Shown piece by piece: positions 26,429-35,711 of a stretch of DNA of 64,000 nucleotides. This DNA is from Phycisphaerales bacterium. Its GTDB lineage: Bacteria > Planctomycetota > Phycisphaerae > UBA1845 > UTPLA1. The first letter of the stretch is position 1. The number at the start of each line of letters is the position of its first letter. Under the pieces are notes generated by a model. It was not told the DNA's origin and made no database searches. It worked only from the letters and a program-made list of their open reading frames with translations. The stretch is from contig JACKHI010000001.1 of the NCBI GenBank assembly GCA_020639075.1, positions 3,968,001-4,032,000 on the forward strand, read 5' to 3'. Both the position numbers and the translations under genes were made by a program.

Positions 26429-29400
26429 ATGCAACATCGAACGGCCCATTCGACCTGCCGCGTAAAGTGCTGATCCTCGGCAGCTCCGCGCTGACGATCG
26501 GGCAGGCGGGCGAGTTCGACTACTCCGGCAGTCAGGCCATAAAGGCGCTACGCGAAGAGGGCGTCGCGTGCATTCTGATCAATCCGAACATCGCCACGAT
26601 ACAGACATCCGAAGGTCTGGCGGACGAAGTCTATTTCCTTCCCGTCACGCCCGAATATGTCGAGCGCATCATTGTGAAGGAACGACCGGATGCGATCCTC
26701 CTTGGCTTCGGCGGCCAGACGGCGCTCAACTGCGGTCTCGAACTAGAAGCCTCGGGCGTGCTGGCGAAGCACAAGGTCCGCGTCCTTGGTACGCCGATTG
26801 ACACAATTCGCACGACGGAAGATCGCGGCCTCTTTAACCAGTGCATGCGATCGTTGGATGTAAAGGTCCCGCGCAGCAAGGCCGTCCGCAGCCTCGCCGA
26901 GGCCCTCGCCGCCGCAGACGAGATCGGCTATCCCGTCATGATGCGCTCCGGCTTCTCCCTTGGCGGTCTCGGTTCCGGCATGTGCGCGGATGCCGCGACG
27001 CTGCGCGAACGTGCTGAAGCCGCTTTCTCGCATGTGCCGCAGGTCCTCGTCGAGGAGTGGCTTAACGGCTGGAAAGAAGTCGAGTACGAAGTCGTTCGCG
27101 ACGCCGCCGACAACTGCATCACTGTCTGCAATATGGAGAATGTCGATCCGCTCGGCATTCATACGGGTGAGTCTTTCGTCGTCGCGCCAAGCCAGACGCT
27201 CAGTGACATCGAGTACCACAAGCTCCGCAGCATTGCGATTCATGTCGTGCGTTCTCTCGGCGTCGTCGGCGAATGCAATATTCAATACGCCCTCGATCCG
27301 CACTCCGACGACTATCGCGTGATCGAGGTGAACGCTCGCCTGTCGCGCAGCAGTGCGCTGGCATCGAAGGCGACGGGCTACCCCCTCGCTTTTGTGGCCG
27401 CCAAGCTCGCGCTTGGGCATCTGTTGACGGATGTCGCGAATAAAGTGACCGGCGTGACGCGGGCGTGCTTCGAGCCCGCGCTGGACTACGTCGTCGTCAA
27501 AGCGCCGCGATGGGACCTGCAGAAGTTTCGCGGCGTCTCCACGCGTCTCGGTTCGGCCATGAAGTCCGTCGGTGAAGTCATGGCGATCGGCCGCTCCTTC
27601 GAGGAAGCGCTGCAGAAATCCGTCCGCATGCTCGAAGTCGGACCGCTCGGCGTCGTGCCGCCCGTCGCGGAAACCTTCGAGAACCTCGAGAAGGAACTCG
27701 CGCAGCCGACCGATCGGCGCATGTTCGCCATCGCGCGAGCGTTCAAGGAGGGCATGAGCCTCGATCGCGTCGCCGAGCTCACATCAATCAATCGATGGTT
27801 CTTGCAGCGCATTCGCAACATCGCGGAAGTTGCGACGCGCCTCGAATCCATCACCGACGACGGTCTCTCGACGGAGATGCTTCTCGAAGCGAAGCGCATG
27901 GGATTCTGCGACGCCCAGATCGCCAACCTGACGGACTCGACCGAGGCATCCGTTCGCAAGCAGCGGGTTCGCGACGGCATCGTCCCGCGTGTCCGGCAGA
28001 TCGATACGCTCGCCGCCGAATACCCGGCCCAAACGAACTACCTCTACCTGACGTATCACGCGACGAATGATGACGTCGCGAGTAACGGCCAGAAGTCGAT
28101 TCTTGTCCTTGGGTCCGGGGCCTATCGCATCGGCAGCAGTGTCGAGTTCGACTGGTGCTGCGTCACGGCCGTACGCACGCTGCGGAAGCTCGGCTACAAG
28201 ACGGTGCTGCTGAACTGCAACCCGGAAACTGTCAGTACGGATTACGACGAATGCGATCGGTTGTACTTCGACGAGATTACGCTCGAAAACGTGATCGACA
28301 TCGCCCATCGCGAACAAGTCGAAGGCGTCATCATCTCCATGGGCGGCCAGACGCCGAACAATCTCGCGACGCGCCTCGCCGCCGCCGGCATCAAGATCCT
28401 CGGCACATCCGTAGATGCCATCGACTGCGCCGAGAATCGCCATCGGTTCTCGGCCTTGTGCGATGAGATCGGCGTCCAGCAGCCGCCGTGGGCCGAAGTC
28501 AGCACGGCCGAGGCCGCCGTCGCCTTCGCCAATCGCGTCGGCTATCCGGTTCTCGTGCGACCTTCCTACGTGCTCAGCGGCGCCGCCATGGCTGTTGCGG
28601 AAACGGAAGAGAGACTCAAAGCCGTCTTGCATCGCGCCGTGACGCTGTCGCCCGAACATCCGACTGTGATTTCGAAGTTCATCACGGGCGCGAAGGAAAT
28701 CGAGGTGGACGCCGTCGCCTCGAAGGGCGAGATTGCCGCATACGCCATCAGCGAGCATATCGAGAACGCCGGCGTCCATTCCGGCGATGCGACGCTCGTT
28801 CTGCCGCCGCAACGCACCTACATCGAGACGACGCGCCGCGCCAAACAGATCGCCCGCAAGCTCGCTCGGGCGCTCAACATCAGCGGTCCCTTCAACATGC
28901 AATTCATCGCCAGGGAAAACCGGCTGATGGTCATCGAGTGCAACCTGCGGGCGTCGCGCTCCTTCCCGTTCGCGTCGAAAGTCTTCAACGTGAACTTCAT
29001 CGAGCTGGCGACGCGGGCGCTGATCGGGGAAAGACTCGAACGCGTCGATGGCTCGATCTTCGAACTGGAGTATGTCGGCGTCAAAGCGCCGCAGTTTTCA
29101 TTTACGCGGCTGGTCGGCGCCGATCCGGTGCTCGGCGTCGAGATGGCGTCCACCGGCGAAGTCGGCTGCCTCGGCGACGATTTCGACGATGCATTCCTGA
29201 AAGCGATGCAGTCCGTGGGCTATCGCGTGCCCGTTCGCGCCGTATTGCTCAGCACAGGGACGATGCATCAGAAGGCACAGATGCTCGAGAGCGCCCGACT
29301 GATTGCTGAAGCGGGGATTCCGATCTTCGCGACGGAAGGTACGGCCGCCTTTCTCGCCGCCGCCGGCGTCGAAACGAAGGTCACGCGCTGGCCCCTCGAC

Positions 29401-29652
29401 AGCCCGTCGCCCAACGCGCTGGATCTCATCCGCTCCGGCACGCTCGATCTCGTCATCAACATGCCGAAGAACGCGACGGAGCAGGAACTCCGCAATGACT
29501 ACACGATCCGCCGCGCGGCCGTCGACCACGGCATTCCGCTGATCACGAACGTGCAACTTGCCGAACGCTTCGTCAGTGCATTCGTCAGCCGCGGCAACAA
29601 GCCGGCGGATGTAAAGTCCTGGCGCGAATACCTCGCGCACGCGCAGGCATAG
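26425..29652 (+). CDS. carB: Carbamoyl-phosphate synthase large subunit
   Basis: This 1075-residue protein is full length for the family. Two homologous ATP-grasp halves begin VLILGSSALTIGQAGEFDYSG and, after an oligomerisation domain, SILVLGSGAYRIGSSVEFDW. The C-terminal MGS-like allosteric domain starts near residue 930 (LLSTGTMHQKAQM). The enzyme makes carbamoyl phosphate from bicarbonate, ATP and ammonia channelled from CarA. It converges on the mlaA-like gene, whose stop is 13 bp away. Confidence 0.98.
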   Translation: MNATSNGPFDLPRKVLILGSSALTIGQAGEFDYSGSQAIKALREEGVACILINPNIATIQTSEGLADEVYFLPVTPEYVERIIVKERPDAILLGFGGQTALNCGLELEASGVLAKHKVRVLGTPIDTIRTTEDRGLFNQCMRSLDVKVPRSKAVRSLAEALAAADEIGYPVMMRSGFSLGGLGSGMCADAATLRERAEAAFSHVPQVLVEEWLNGWKEVEYEVVRDAADNCITVCNMENVDPLGIHTGESFVVAPSQTLSDIEYHKLRSIAIHVVRSLGVVGECNIQYALDPHSDDYRVIEVNARLSRSSALASKATGYPLAFVAAKLALGHLLTDVANKVTGVTRACFEPALDYVVVKAPRWDLQKFRGVSTRLGSAMKSVGEVMAIGRSFEEALQKSVRMLEVGPLGVVPPVAETFENLEKELAQPTDRRMFAIARAFKEGMSLDRVAELTSINRWFLQRIRNIAEVATRLESITDDGLSTEMLLEAKRMGFCDAQIANLTDSTEASVRKQRVRDGIVPRVRQIDTLAAEYPAQTNYLYLTYHATNDDVASNGQKSILVLGSGAYRIGSSVEFDWCCVTAVRTLRKLGYKTVLLNCNPETVSTDYDECDRLYFDEITLENVIDIAHREQVEGVIISMGGQTPNNLATRLAAAGIKILGTSVDAIDCAENRHRFSALCDEIGVQQPPWAEVSTAEAAVAFANRVGYPVLVRPSYVLSGAAMAVAETEERLKAVLHRAVTLSPEHPTVISKFITGAKEIEVDAVASKGEIAAYAISEHIENAGVHSGDATLVLPPQRTYIETTRRAKQIARKLARALNISGPFNMQFIARENRLMVIECNLRASRSFPFASKVFNVNFIELATRALIGERLERVDGSIFELEYVGVKAPQFSFTRLVGADPVLGVEMASTGEVGCLGDDFDDAFLKAMQSVGYRVPVRAVLLSTGTMHQKAQMLESARLIAEAGIPIFATEGTAAFLAAAGVETKVTRWPLDSPSPNALDLIRSGTLDLVINMPKNATEQELRNDYTIRRAAVDHGIPLITNVQLAERFVSAFVSRGNKPADVKSWREYLAHAQA

Positions 29653-29665
29653 AGACAAGTGTGAG

Positions 29666-31639
29666 TCACGTAGGTTGGGTCATCGACCCGACATTCGATG
29701 CCGGGACCTCGGAGTCCAGCAGTCGCTTGAGCAATTCAACAATCTCGGTTCTCCACGCGTCTTCGCCCAGATTGCCGATGTGACCGCCGTCCGGACTGTT
29801 TGCCAGCCGATCGTCGCCGAAAACGTTGCGAAGCCACGTGCTGTCACCCGGTGCCAGCAGAAAGTCATTTTCATTGAATGCGACGCCGACGTTTGCGAGA
29901 GTTCGCAATCGCATGGTCAGCCGACGTAGATCCGAATACTCCAAAAGCGCTTCGGCGTCATCAATCACCGCCGGCGCCTTCTGCAGTTCAGGAAGCAGAA
30001 ACGCATAGGCGTACTTCATCATCGAGTATTCGAGAATCTCCTGCGACGCCGACGCGCGAGTCAGGGCGTTCCAGTCCGTTTTCAGAATGCCCGAATCGTG
30101 CCGCTGGCGACTCGTCCAGATCGTGTCGTGAAGCGAGACGCGATAAGCCAGGCCCACAAGGAACTCCGCCGCTTCTTCGCTCAGTTCGATTCCGGCGCTC
30201 GCGCCTGGGCCCGCCGCAGTGAGCAGCGCGCCCGACTTGATGATCCCGGCGACGCGAGCATCGCGCTCCGCTTCGGGGAACGACAACGGCAGGTTGTAAT
30301 AGTCATCCAGCATCTGCGCCGCATACTCGAATTGAATCGGCGGACAGATCGCCAGGTATGCGTCGAACGCCACCGCGTCGTCGCGCGGCGGTGACGCGGC
30401 GATAAACAGCGAGTGAACGCCGCCGAAGGATACGCCCACCAACGCTCGCTTCGTCACGAGATCGCCGTCGCGAGATTCGATGTCACGACAAACCGCCGAG
30501 ACGGCGCGCCGCACGTCCGCCGCGTCGGCGGGTGCGAATCCGGGATACGTAATCGTCGCCGCCCGTCGCATGAACTCGAAGTTCGCCGCACTGCTGATGG
30601 TTGCGACCGAATACCCCGCATTGAATAACATCTCGGCCGTCGCCATGTTGGCGTACGACTCACGATGACCGCCGAATCCCGGCAACAGCAAGACGAGTGG
30701 CGCAGGTGTTTTTTGCATCCAGACGTCGTACGGCAGTCTTCGATCCGTTGCCGCAATCCGAACCCTGTGCGTACGCCCTCGAAGATCAAATCCGGCGTCC
30801 CTGGGCGCGAGCATCGCGTACGCAAGGGTTTCCAACGCGGGACCGCTCCGAGAGCGCTCCGAGCTTGCTGCAACAGTTCCCTGCCGTTGCGCCAGATAGA
30901 GCCGACGTGACATTTCGTACGGGTCCGGGTTCGTCGTCACGAAGCGCTCGACGGCGTCCATCCGTTCGGCGCCTTGGATGAACCCTTTGATCGGCGCCGC
31001 CGGGAAAAAGTAGATCGTCGGATCGAGTAGCGTATCACCGACGCCGCCGACGACGTCCCGAACGGTCCCCGGCATACCGAATGGCAACGTCAGATAGACG
31101 CTGTCTTCCCAACCGGCTTTCTTCAACGTCATGCCCGTGTCGGTCGGTGCCGGCTGAATCCCGTTTTCCGCCGCGACATCCATCAGGCCGAGAACGCCTG
31201 CCGTCGTGTTGATGGCAAAGCGTGCCGTTTCGTCGCCGGCCTCCTTCGTCTTGCCTTGCAGGAGATTGTTCAAACCGCGTCGTGGGTATTCGATATTGTT
31301 CGCCGCCCGCACCAATGGCGTGCGGACATCCTGAGGAACAACCTGTCGCCATCCCGACGACACGGGTTCCGCAACACCGACAATCAACGCGCTGCTCACG
31401 CCGAAGAATATGCGATTCGCGGGCTCCAGTGGATCTTTGTGGAACGGAAGCGAATACTGCGGCACACGGAAATGCTCCGCTCCGGGACCGTCGTATTCAG
31501 ACCAGTCGTGACGCTCGATCGGAACCGTACAGCCGGCAATCTGCAGAGCGAATGCGGACGCGATCAGGGCGGCTGAAAGGCGTCGAATTACGTCAGCCCG
31601 GTCTTGCCGCGAATGTAGTTGGAATCCGACCCGCGACAC
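29666..31639 (-). CDS. Lipoprotein: MlaA domain fused to an alpha/beta hydrolase domain
   Basis: The GTG at 31639 has GGGAGGGG about 6-8 bp upstream, better than an earlier in-frame GTG at 31666. In this 657-residue protein a lipobox ends IAGC (C37). Residues about 65-245 match MlaA/VacJ, the outer-membrane lipoprotein of the Mla phospholipid pathway (PLEPANR, NNLLQGK, YLTLPFGMPGTVRD). From about 305 there is an alpha/beta hydrolase-like domain with LLLPGFGGHRESY and a nucleophile elbow GVSFGG (S404). MlaA is normally about 250 residues; a hydrolase fused to it suggests lipid or acyl-ester handling at the outer membrane. The last codons and the stop lie in a dispersed palindromic repeat. Confidence 0.82.
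   Translation of the reverse strand: MSRVGFQLHSRQDRADVIRRLSAALIASAFALQIAGCTVPIERHDWSEYDGPGAEHFRVPQYSLPFHKDPLEPANRIFFGVSSALIVGVAEPVSSGWRQVVPQDVRTPLVRAANNIEYPRRGLNNLLQGKTKEAGDETARFAINTTAGVLGLMDVAAENGIQPAPTDTGMTLKKAGWEDSVYLTLPFGMPGTVRDVVGGVGDTLLDPTIYFFPAAPIKGFIQGAERMDAVERFVTTNPDPYEMSRRLYLAQRQGTVAASSERSRSGPALETLAYAMLAPRDAGFDLRGRTHRVRIAATDRRLPYDVWMQKTPAPLVLLLPGFGGHRESYANMATAEMLFNAGYSVATISSAANFEFMRRAATITYPGFAPADAADVRRAVSAVCRDIESRDGDLVTKRALVGVSFGGVHSLFIAASPPRDDAVAFDAYLAICPPIQFEYAAQMLDDYYNLPLSFPEAERDARVAGIIKSGALLTAAGPGASAGIELSEEAAEFLVGLAYRVSLHDTIWTSRQRHDSGILKTDWNALTRASASQEILEYSMMKYAYAFLLPELQKAPAVIDDAEALLEYSDLRRLTMRLRTLANVGVAFNENDFLLAPGDSTWLRNVFGDDRLANSPDGGHIGNLGEDAWRTEIVELLKRLLDSEVPASNVGSMTQPT
29667..29692 (-). 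repeat. Dispersed palindrome (GGGTCGATGACCC + CTACG type)
   Basis: On the minus strand this reads GTCGGGTCGATGACCC followed by AACCTACGTG. It matches elements at 43192-43215 and 57267-57293. It encodes the last residues of the MlaA-hydrolase fusion and overlaps its stop codon, between two convergent genes. Confidence 0.75.
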
Positions 31640-31806
31640 TCTTGTCCCCTCCCGAGGAAAGCCCACGATCTAGCCTGAGACCCGACCGTACCCTCATCCT
31701 ATCGGCGATCGGCCGACGCGAATCAACTGCGCTGCCCGACCACGCAATGACGACGCCGCGTTAAGTGGATTCGAATAACTTGCGAGGATGGATTCCGGAT
31801 TGCGGA

Positions 31807-32841
31807 CTAGGGGTTCGCCCGCGCCACGCTCGTCGGCGAGACAATCGTGATACTGCGGATCTTGATAGGCTGTCGTGGTCGCTGGTTCTCGTCCACGGAC
31901 ACCGATCCGATCCGTTGAAGGACGGCGAGCGACTCGGGGCCGACAATCTTGCCGAAGGCCGTGTATTGACCGTCCCACGAAGGCAGCCGAGTCAGGGAAA
32001 TAAAGAACTGCGAACTGCCGGATTTCGGATCGCCTTCAATGAGGGCCATGGCGACGGTCCCCAGTTCGAACGGCGTATCGTTGAATTCCGGCTCGAGTGT
32101 CTTACCGTCCTTGCGCTTCCCGGTTCCGTTGTCATTCGGGCATCCCGTCAGCAGGAAATTACCCGGTACCACAGTATGAATCAGTCGGTTGTTATAGAAC
32201 CGCTGGTCGACGAGTTCGATGAAGTTGTCCACCGTCTTCGGCGCCTTGTCGTACAGGAGCTGCATGCGCATCCGGCCCATGTCCGTGTCGATAACCGCTT
32301 CCTTGTACGAGATCACCTGAATTGATAACGGGCCCGTTTCGAGCTCGCCGCCGTAGGGGCGCCAGTTCAGTACATAAATCCCCGCCTGATGAAGTGCCGG
32401 GTAGAAACGTGTGACGTCGAATCGCAGTCCGATCGTCCCGAACGGGGCCAGCTTCACCATCGGCACCGGGTATTGCGGCTTTCGCACGACTCGATCGCCG
32501 AGCTGCGGATTCAATTCCGACGTCACTTCCAGCGCCCGAAACCTCACGCCGGAGAATACATGCTCCAGCGGAAGCCCCATCCCGTAGTCTGACGGTTCCT
32601 TGCTGGCCAGCGCGCCCGGCACCTTCAATTCGACAGGCTCGCTCGTCAGGTTCTGCAGGACGAACTCGATCATCACCGGACCGCCGGCGGGAATCGTCGT
32701 CTGATCCGCACGCAGAACGGCGCGCACGCGGGTCGCCAGCGGCGCCTCCGGCGTTGCAGGTTCGTTGTCCTCGGCCATCGTCACCGTCGGGATGACGAAG
32801 ACCAACCAACTCAGCGCAAATAGATTGATGACGCCCTTCAT
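31807..32841 (-). CDS. Exported cyclophilin-type peptidyl-prolyl isomerase with N-terminal extra domain
   Basis: In this 344-residue protein a signal peptide (MKGVINLFALSWLVFVIP to MAEDN) is followed by an immunoglobulin-like domain of about 160 residues. The cyclophilin domain (about 187-338) begins VIDTDMGRMRMQLLYDKAPKT and includes the family blocks PNDNGTGK, SGSSQFFISL and WDGQYTAFGKIV. The catalytic arginine of the usual FHRV motif is replaced: the segment reads IHTVVPGNF. Substrate-binding Gln and Phe (SQFF) are kept, so it may bind proline peptides with low isomerase activity. Expected location is periplasm. Confidence 0.9.
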   Translation of the reverse strand: MKGVINLFALSWLVFVIPTVTMAEDNEPATPEAPLATRVRAVLRADQTTIPAGGPVMIEFVLQNLTSEPVELKVPGALASKEPSDYGMGLPLEHVFSGVRFRALEVTSELNPQLGDRVVRKPQYPVPMVKLAPFGTIGLRFDVTRFYPALHQAGIYVLNWRPYGGELETGPLSIQVISYKEAVIDTDMGRMRMQLLYDKAPKTVDNFIELVDQRFYNNRLIHTVVPGNFLLTGCPNDNGTGKRKDGKTLEPEFNDTPFELGTVAMALIEGDPKSGSSQFFISLTRLPSWDGQYTAFGKIVGPESLAVLQRIGSVSVDENQRPRQPIKIRSITIVSPTSVARANP

Positions 32842-32989
32842 AAGGCGGTTTCCTCAGCGTTGAAATCTGTTCTTGCGAAGCCTCTTTCCCCCGAGGCGCT
32901 CACCAGATCGTACTCAGTTTTCACAGGCAACGCCAGCAGGTCGCCCATGCAGACAGACGACTGTCGTCGATTGACGATCTCAATCCCGA

Positions 32990-34486
32990 TCAGGCCCCGG
33001 TTCCACCGAGGACGGTCGGAATTGTCCGACAAAAAATCAGAAAATCGAGCCTCAGCGACCAGTGATCGATGTAATACAGATCCAGCCGCATCCACTCTTC
33101 GAATCCGATTCGATGACGCCCCTTGATCTGCCAGAGACAGGTCAGGCCGGGACGCATGCTCAATCGACGGCGCTGCCATCGATCGTATTTCGCCACTTCC
33201 GCGGGAATCGGCGGTCGCGGCCCCACAACGGCCATATCGCCCTTCAACACATTGAAGAGCTGCGGCAACTCGTCCAGGCTCCAACGGCGCAAGAATCGCC
33301 CGATTCGCGTCACGCGCGGATCGTTGGCGACTTTGAAAACGGGACCGTCGGATTCGTTGAGGTGCGCAATTTCCGCCTGTTTTCGTTCGGCCCCTTCCTC
33401 CATTGTACGAAATTTGTACATGACGAAGGTCCGGCCGTTCAGACCGCTTCTCAATTGATGAAACAACACCGGAGAACCGGTTGTCAGACGAATCACACCC
33501 GCGCATATCAACATTATCGGCCCCGTCAGCACGATTCCGACAATGGCAACGGCGATATCGAGGGCGCGCTTCACACCCAGCGCCTCCGGTTGGTGTCGCA
33601 CAGGTGCGTACGCCAACATGGGCAGCCCATGCATGTCTACGATTTCGGGCATACTGTGACACGCGATCGACTCCGCCTGAATCCCCACGGGCACGCCGAC
33701 TTCCTCGCACTGCCTGACGTAGGGGAGAATCTCCGCCAGCTGTTCCAGTGGCGCTGAGAAGAGAACCTCATCGACGAAGTCCTCGTCCAACGCCGTCGCC
33801 AGTCGCTCCATTCCACCGAGCACGACGACTGACGGCGCCGCCTCGCCCGATTCCCACGGCGCGCGCAAATGTCCGAGAATGTGCGGCCGCCCGATCAGCG
33901 AGGTCGATGCCAATCGCCGAAGTCGCACGGACTCCCGGCCTGTCCCGACAATCAGCACCCGTCGATGACGGCGCCCACCGGCGCGGAGCGCGACTATAGC
34001 GGTTATACCTCGCAGCGCCAGCGAGGTCGCAGGTGCCGTGATCGCCAAGAGTCCGATCTGCATTCGCGGGAAGCGATCGCGCTCCAGCAGAAGTGCGACG
34101 GCCGAAACAAAGAGCGACAACATGACGGCGCCAACGGCGGCCGATCGGATCGAATCCGCCCATGTCTGCCAGCGTCGACCATACCAATCGAGCCGATGCA
34201 GGATCAACGGCCACACGAACGGGAGGAACACGAGCACCTTCATGTGCATCCGAACGCTGCTGTCGCCGTTGGGTAGGAGCTCCGGCCAGTCCACTCGGAG
34301 GTAGCCCCAGCAGCGAATTGCGTCGGCGAGCACATAAGCGATGACAATCGCCGCCGCATCCGCCGCGATCAGCCCCGCTCGGAATTGTCGCCAGGATCTG
34401 GTTTGAAGTGTCGCCAATGCCGCGTTTTTCGCACAACTGCCGGTCGCCTGCGCAAGCCGGCCGGTTTCTTGATCGTCGTTGTCCAC
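32990..34486 (-). CDS. Polyprenyl-phosphate sugar phosphotransferase (WcaJ/WbaP type)
   Basis: This 498-residue inner-membrane enzyme starts at GTG. Four N-terminal membrane helices (about 38-165) are followed by a nucleotide-binding-like domain (RRVLIVGTGRESVRL). A further helix near 310-335 leads to the bacterial sugar transferase domain: VMYKFRTMEEGAE, GPVFKVANDPRVTRIGRFLR, WSLDELPQLFNVLKGDMAVVGPRPP and SMRPGLTCLWQIKGR. It starts exopolysaccharide or O-antigen synthesis by loading a sugar phosphate onto undecaprenyl phosphate. Only an epimerase-like gene follows; no glycosyltransferases or flippase are beside it, so the rest of the pathway lies elsewhere. Confidence 0.92.
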   Translation of the reverse strand: MDNDDQETGRLAQATGSCAKNAALATLQTRSWRQFRAGLIAADAAAIVIAYVLADAIRCWGYLRVDWPELLPNGDSSVRMHMKVLVFLPFVWPLILHRLDWYGRRWQTWADSIRSAAVGAVMLSLFVSAVALLLERDRFPRMQIGLLAITAPATSLALRGITAIVALRAGGRRHRRVLIVGTGRESVRLRRLASTSLIGRPHILGHLRAPWESGEAAPSVVVLGGMERLATALDEDFVDEVLFSAPLEQLAEILPYVRQCEEVGVPVGIQAESIACHSMPEIVDMHGLPMLAYAPVRHQPEALGVKRALDIAVAIVGIVLTGPIMLICAGVIRLTTGSPVLFHQLRSGLNGRTFVMYKFRTMEEGAERKQAEIAHLNESDGPVFKVANDPRVTRIGRFLRRWSLDELPQLFNVLKGDMAVVGPRPPIPAEVAKYDRWQRRRLSMRPGLTCLWQIKGRHRIGFEEWMRLDLYYIDHWSLRLDFLIFCRTIPTVLGGTGA

Positions 34487-34622
34487 TCGGCGATCCGTGT
34501 CGGTCGCCGCATCTCATCGATAGTCCCCCGCCTTGCGGCAGGAGGCAAGCGCCAAAAATTCTACCCTCCCCGGCGAAAGCGGCGATCGCACGCGAATTTA
34601 GGGGCGGAAATGCACCAATCTC

Positions 34623-35627
34623 CTACCTCGACGACGTGGCCAACGGATTCGAGGCCAACCAGCGCCTCAGATTCTCGAGGCCCTCGTCAATCGTGACTTT
34701 GGGCGAATATCCCAAGTCGCGCCTCGCTGCGGAAATATCAAACCAATGCGCGTTCGACAGTTCTTCGACCACGAATCGCGTCAGGCGCGGTTCGCTGCGG
34801 ATCCCGAACCGTCGATACGTCCATTCCATGATGGTTGCCGCCGCCATGGCGAATCGCTTGGAGACGACTTTTGTGACAGGCGGCTTGCCGCCCGCCGCAA
34901 GGATCGCGTTCACGATGGCCCACGTGGGTCGTGGTTCGCCATTCGTGATGAAGTACGGTTTGCCCGAACAGGCGGCGCCGATCGTGAGTCGATCCGCAGC
35001 GCAAATATGGGCGTCGGCGGCGTTGTCGATATAGACGGTGTCGATCAACTTGTCTTCATTGCCGATTCTCCGGAGCTTTGCGGCGCGTGCCAGAATGCGC
35101 GGAACGAGATGGTTGTCCCGAGGACCCCAGATCAAATGCGGCCGCAGCGCGACTGTCGCCGTTGTGGCACCGTTTGACGCGAGGACCATCCGCTCGGCCA
35201 TTGCCTTCGTCTTCGGATAATGCGTCAGATAGTGATCGGGATAGGGCAACGATTCATCCGCCCCTTCGCAGTCGCCGCCATGAAAAACAACGCTGGGCGA
35301 ACTCGTGTAAACGAGTTTCTGCACGTTCGCTTCGCGCATTGCAGTCAGAACATTCTCCGTGCCTTCGACATTGACACGATAGTATTCTTCGTACGCCCCC
35401 CAGACGCCGGCCTTGGCCGCGACGTGAAACACGACATCCACGTTTGCGCATGCCCGCGCCAACGCGGTTCTGTCCGACAGGTCGCCGCGCACGACCTCGA
35501 CGCCGAGCGATTCGAGCTCCGGGTAAGCGCCGCGCGAAATGCTGCGGACCTGATCGCCTCGCGCTGTCAGACGCTCGACGATCGCGCGCCCGAGGAAACC
35601 GCCTCCGCCTGTCACTAACGCCCGCAT
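34623..35627 (-). CDS. NAD(P)-dependent epimerase/3-beta-HSD-like dehydrogenase
   Basis: This 334-residue extended short-chain dehydrogenase starts at the ATG at 35627, directly before the Rossmann motif (MRALVTGGGGFLGRAIV). The acidic end of the second strand, DVVFHVAAKAGVWG, and the active-site YPKTK (Tyr and Lys two turns apart) are present. The pattern fits 3-beta-hydroxysteroid dehydrogenase/isomerase relatives acting on terpenoid or sugar substrates (hopanoid-associated types are similar). It lies 136 bp upstream of the sugar transferase gene, same strand, and may be in one operon. The substrate is unknown. Confidence 0.85.
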   Translation of the reverse strand: MRALVTGGGGFLGRAIVERLTARGDQVRSISRGAYPELESLGVEVVRGDLSDRTALARACANVDVVFHVAAKAGVWGAYEEYYRVNVEGTENVLTAMREANVQKLVYTSSPSVVFHGGDCEGADESLPYPDHYLTHYPKTKAMAERMVLASNGATTATVALRPHLIWGPRDNHLVPRILARAAKLRRIGNEDKLIDTVYIDNAADAHICAADRLTIGAACSGKPYFITNGEPRPTWAIVNAILAAGGKPPVTKVVSKRFAMAAATIMEWTYRRFGIRSEPRLTRFVVEELSNAHWFDISAARRDLGYSPKVTIDEGLENLRRWLASNPLATSSR

Positions 35628-35711
35628 CCGCCGACCACCATTCCTCGCCGTCGATTGTCTTTCGGGCGGCCTGCCCGATGGCACACCTTCGATGTTCCGA
35701 CGCTTTTGCCC

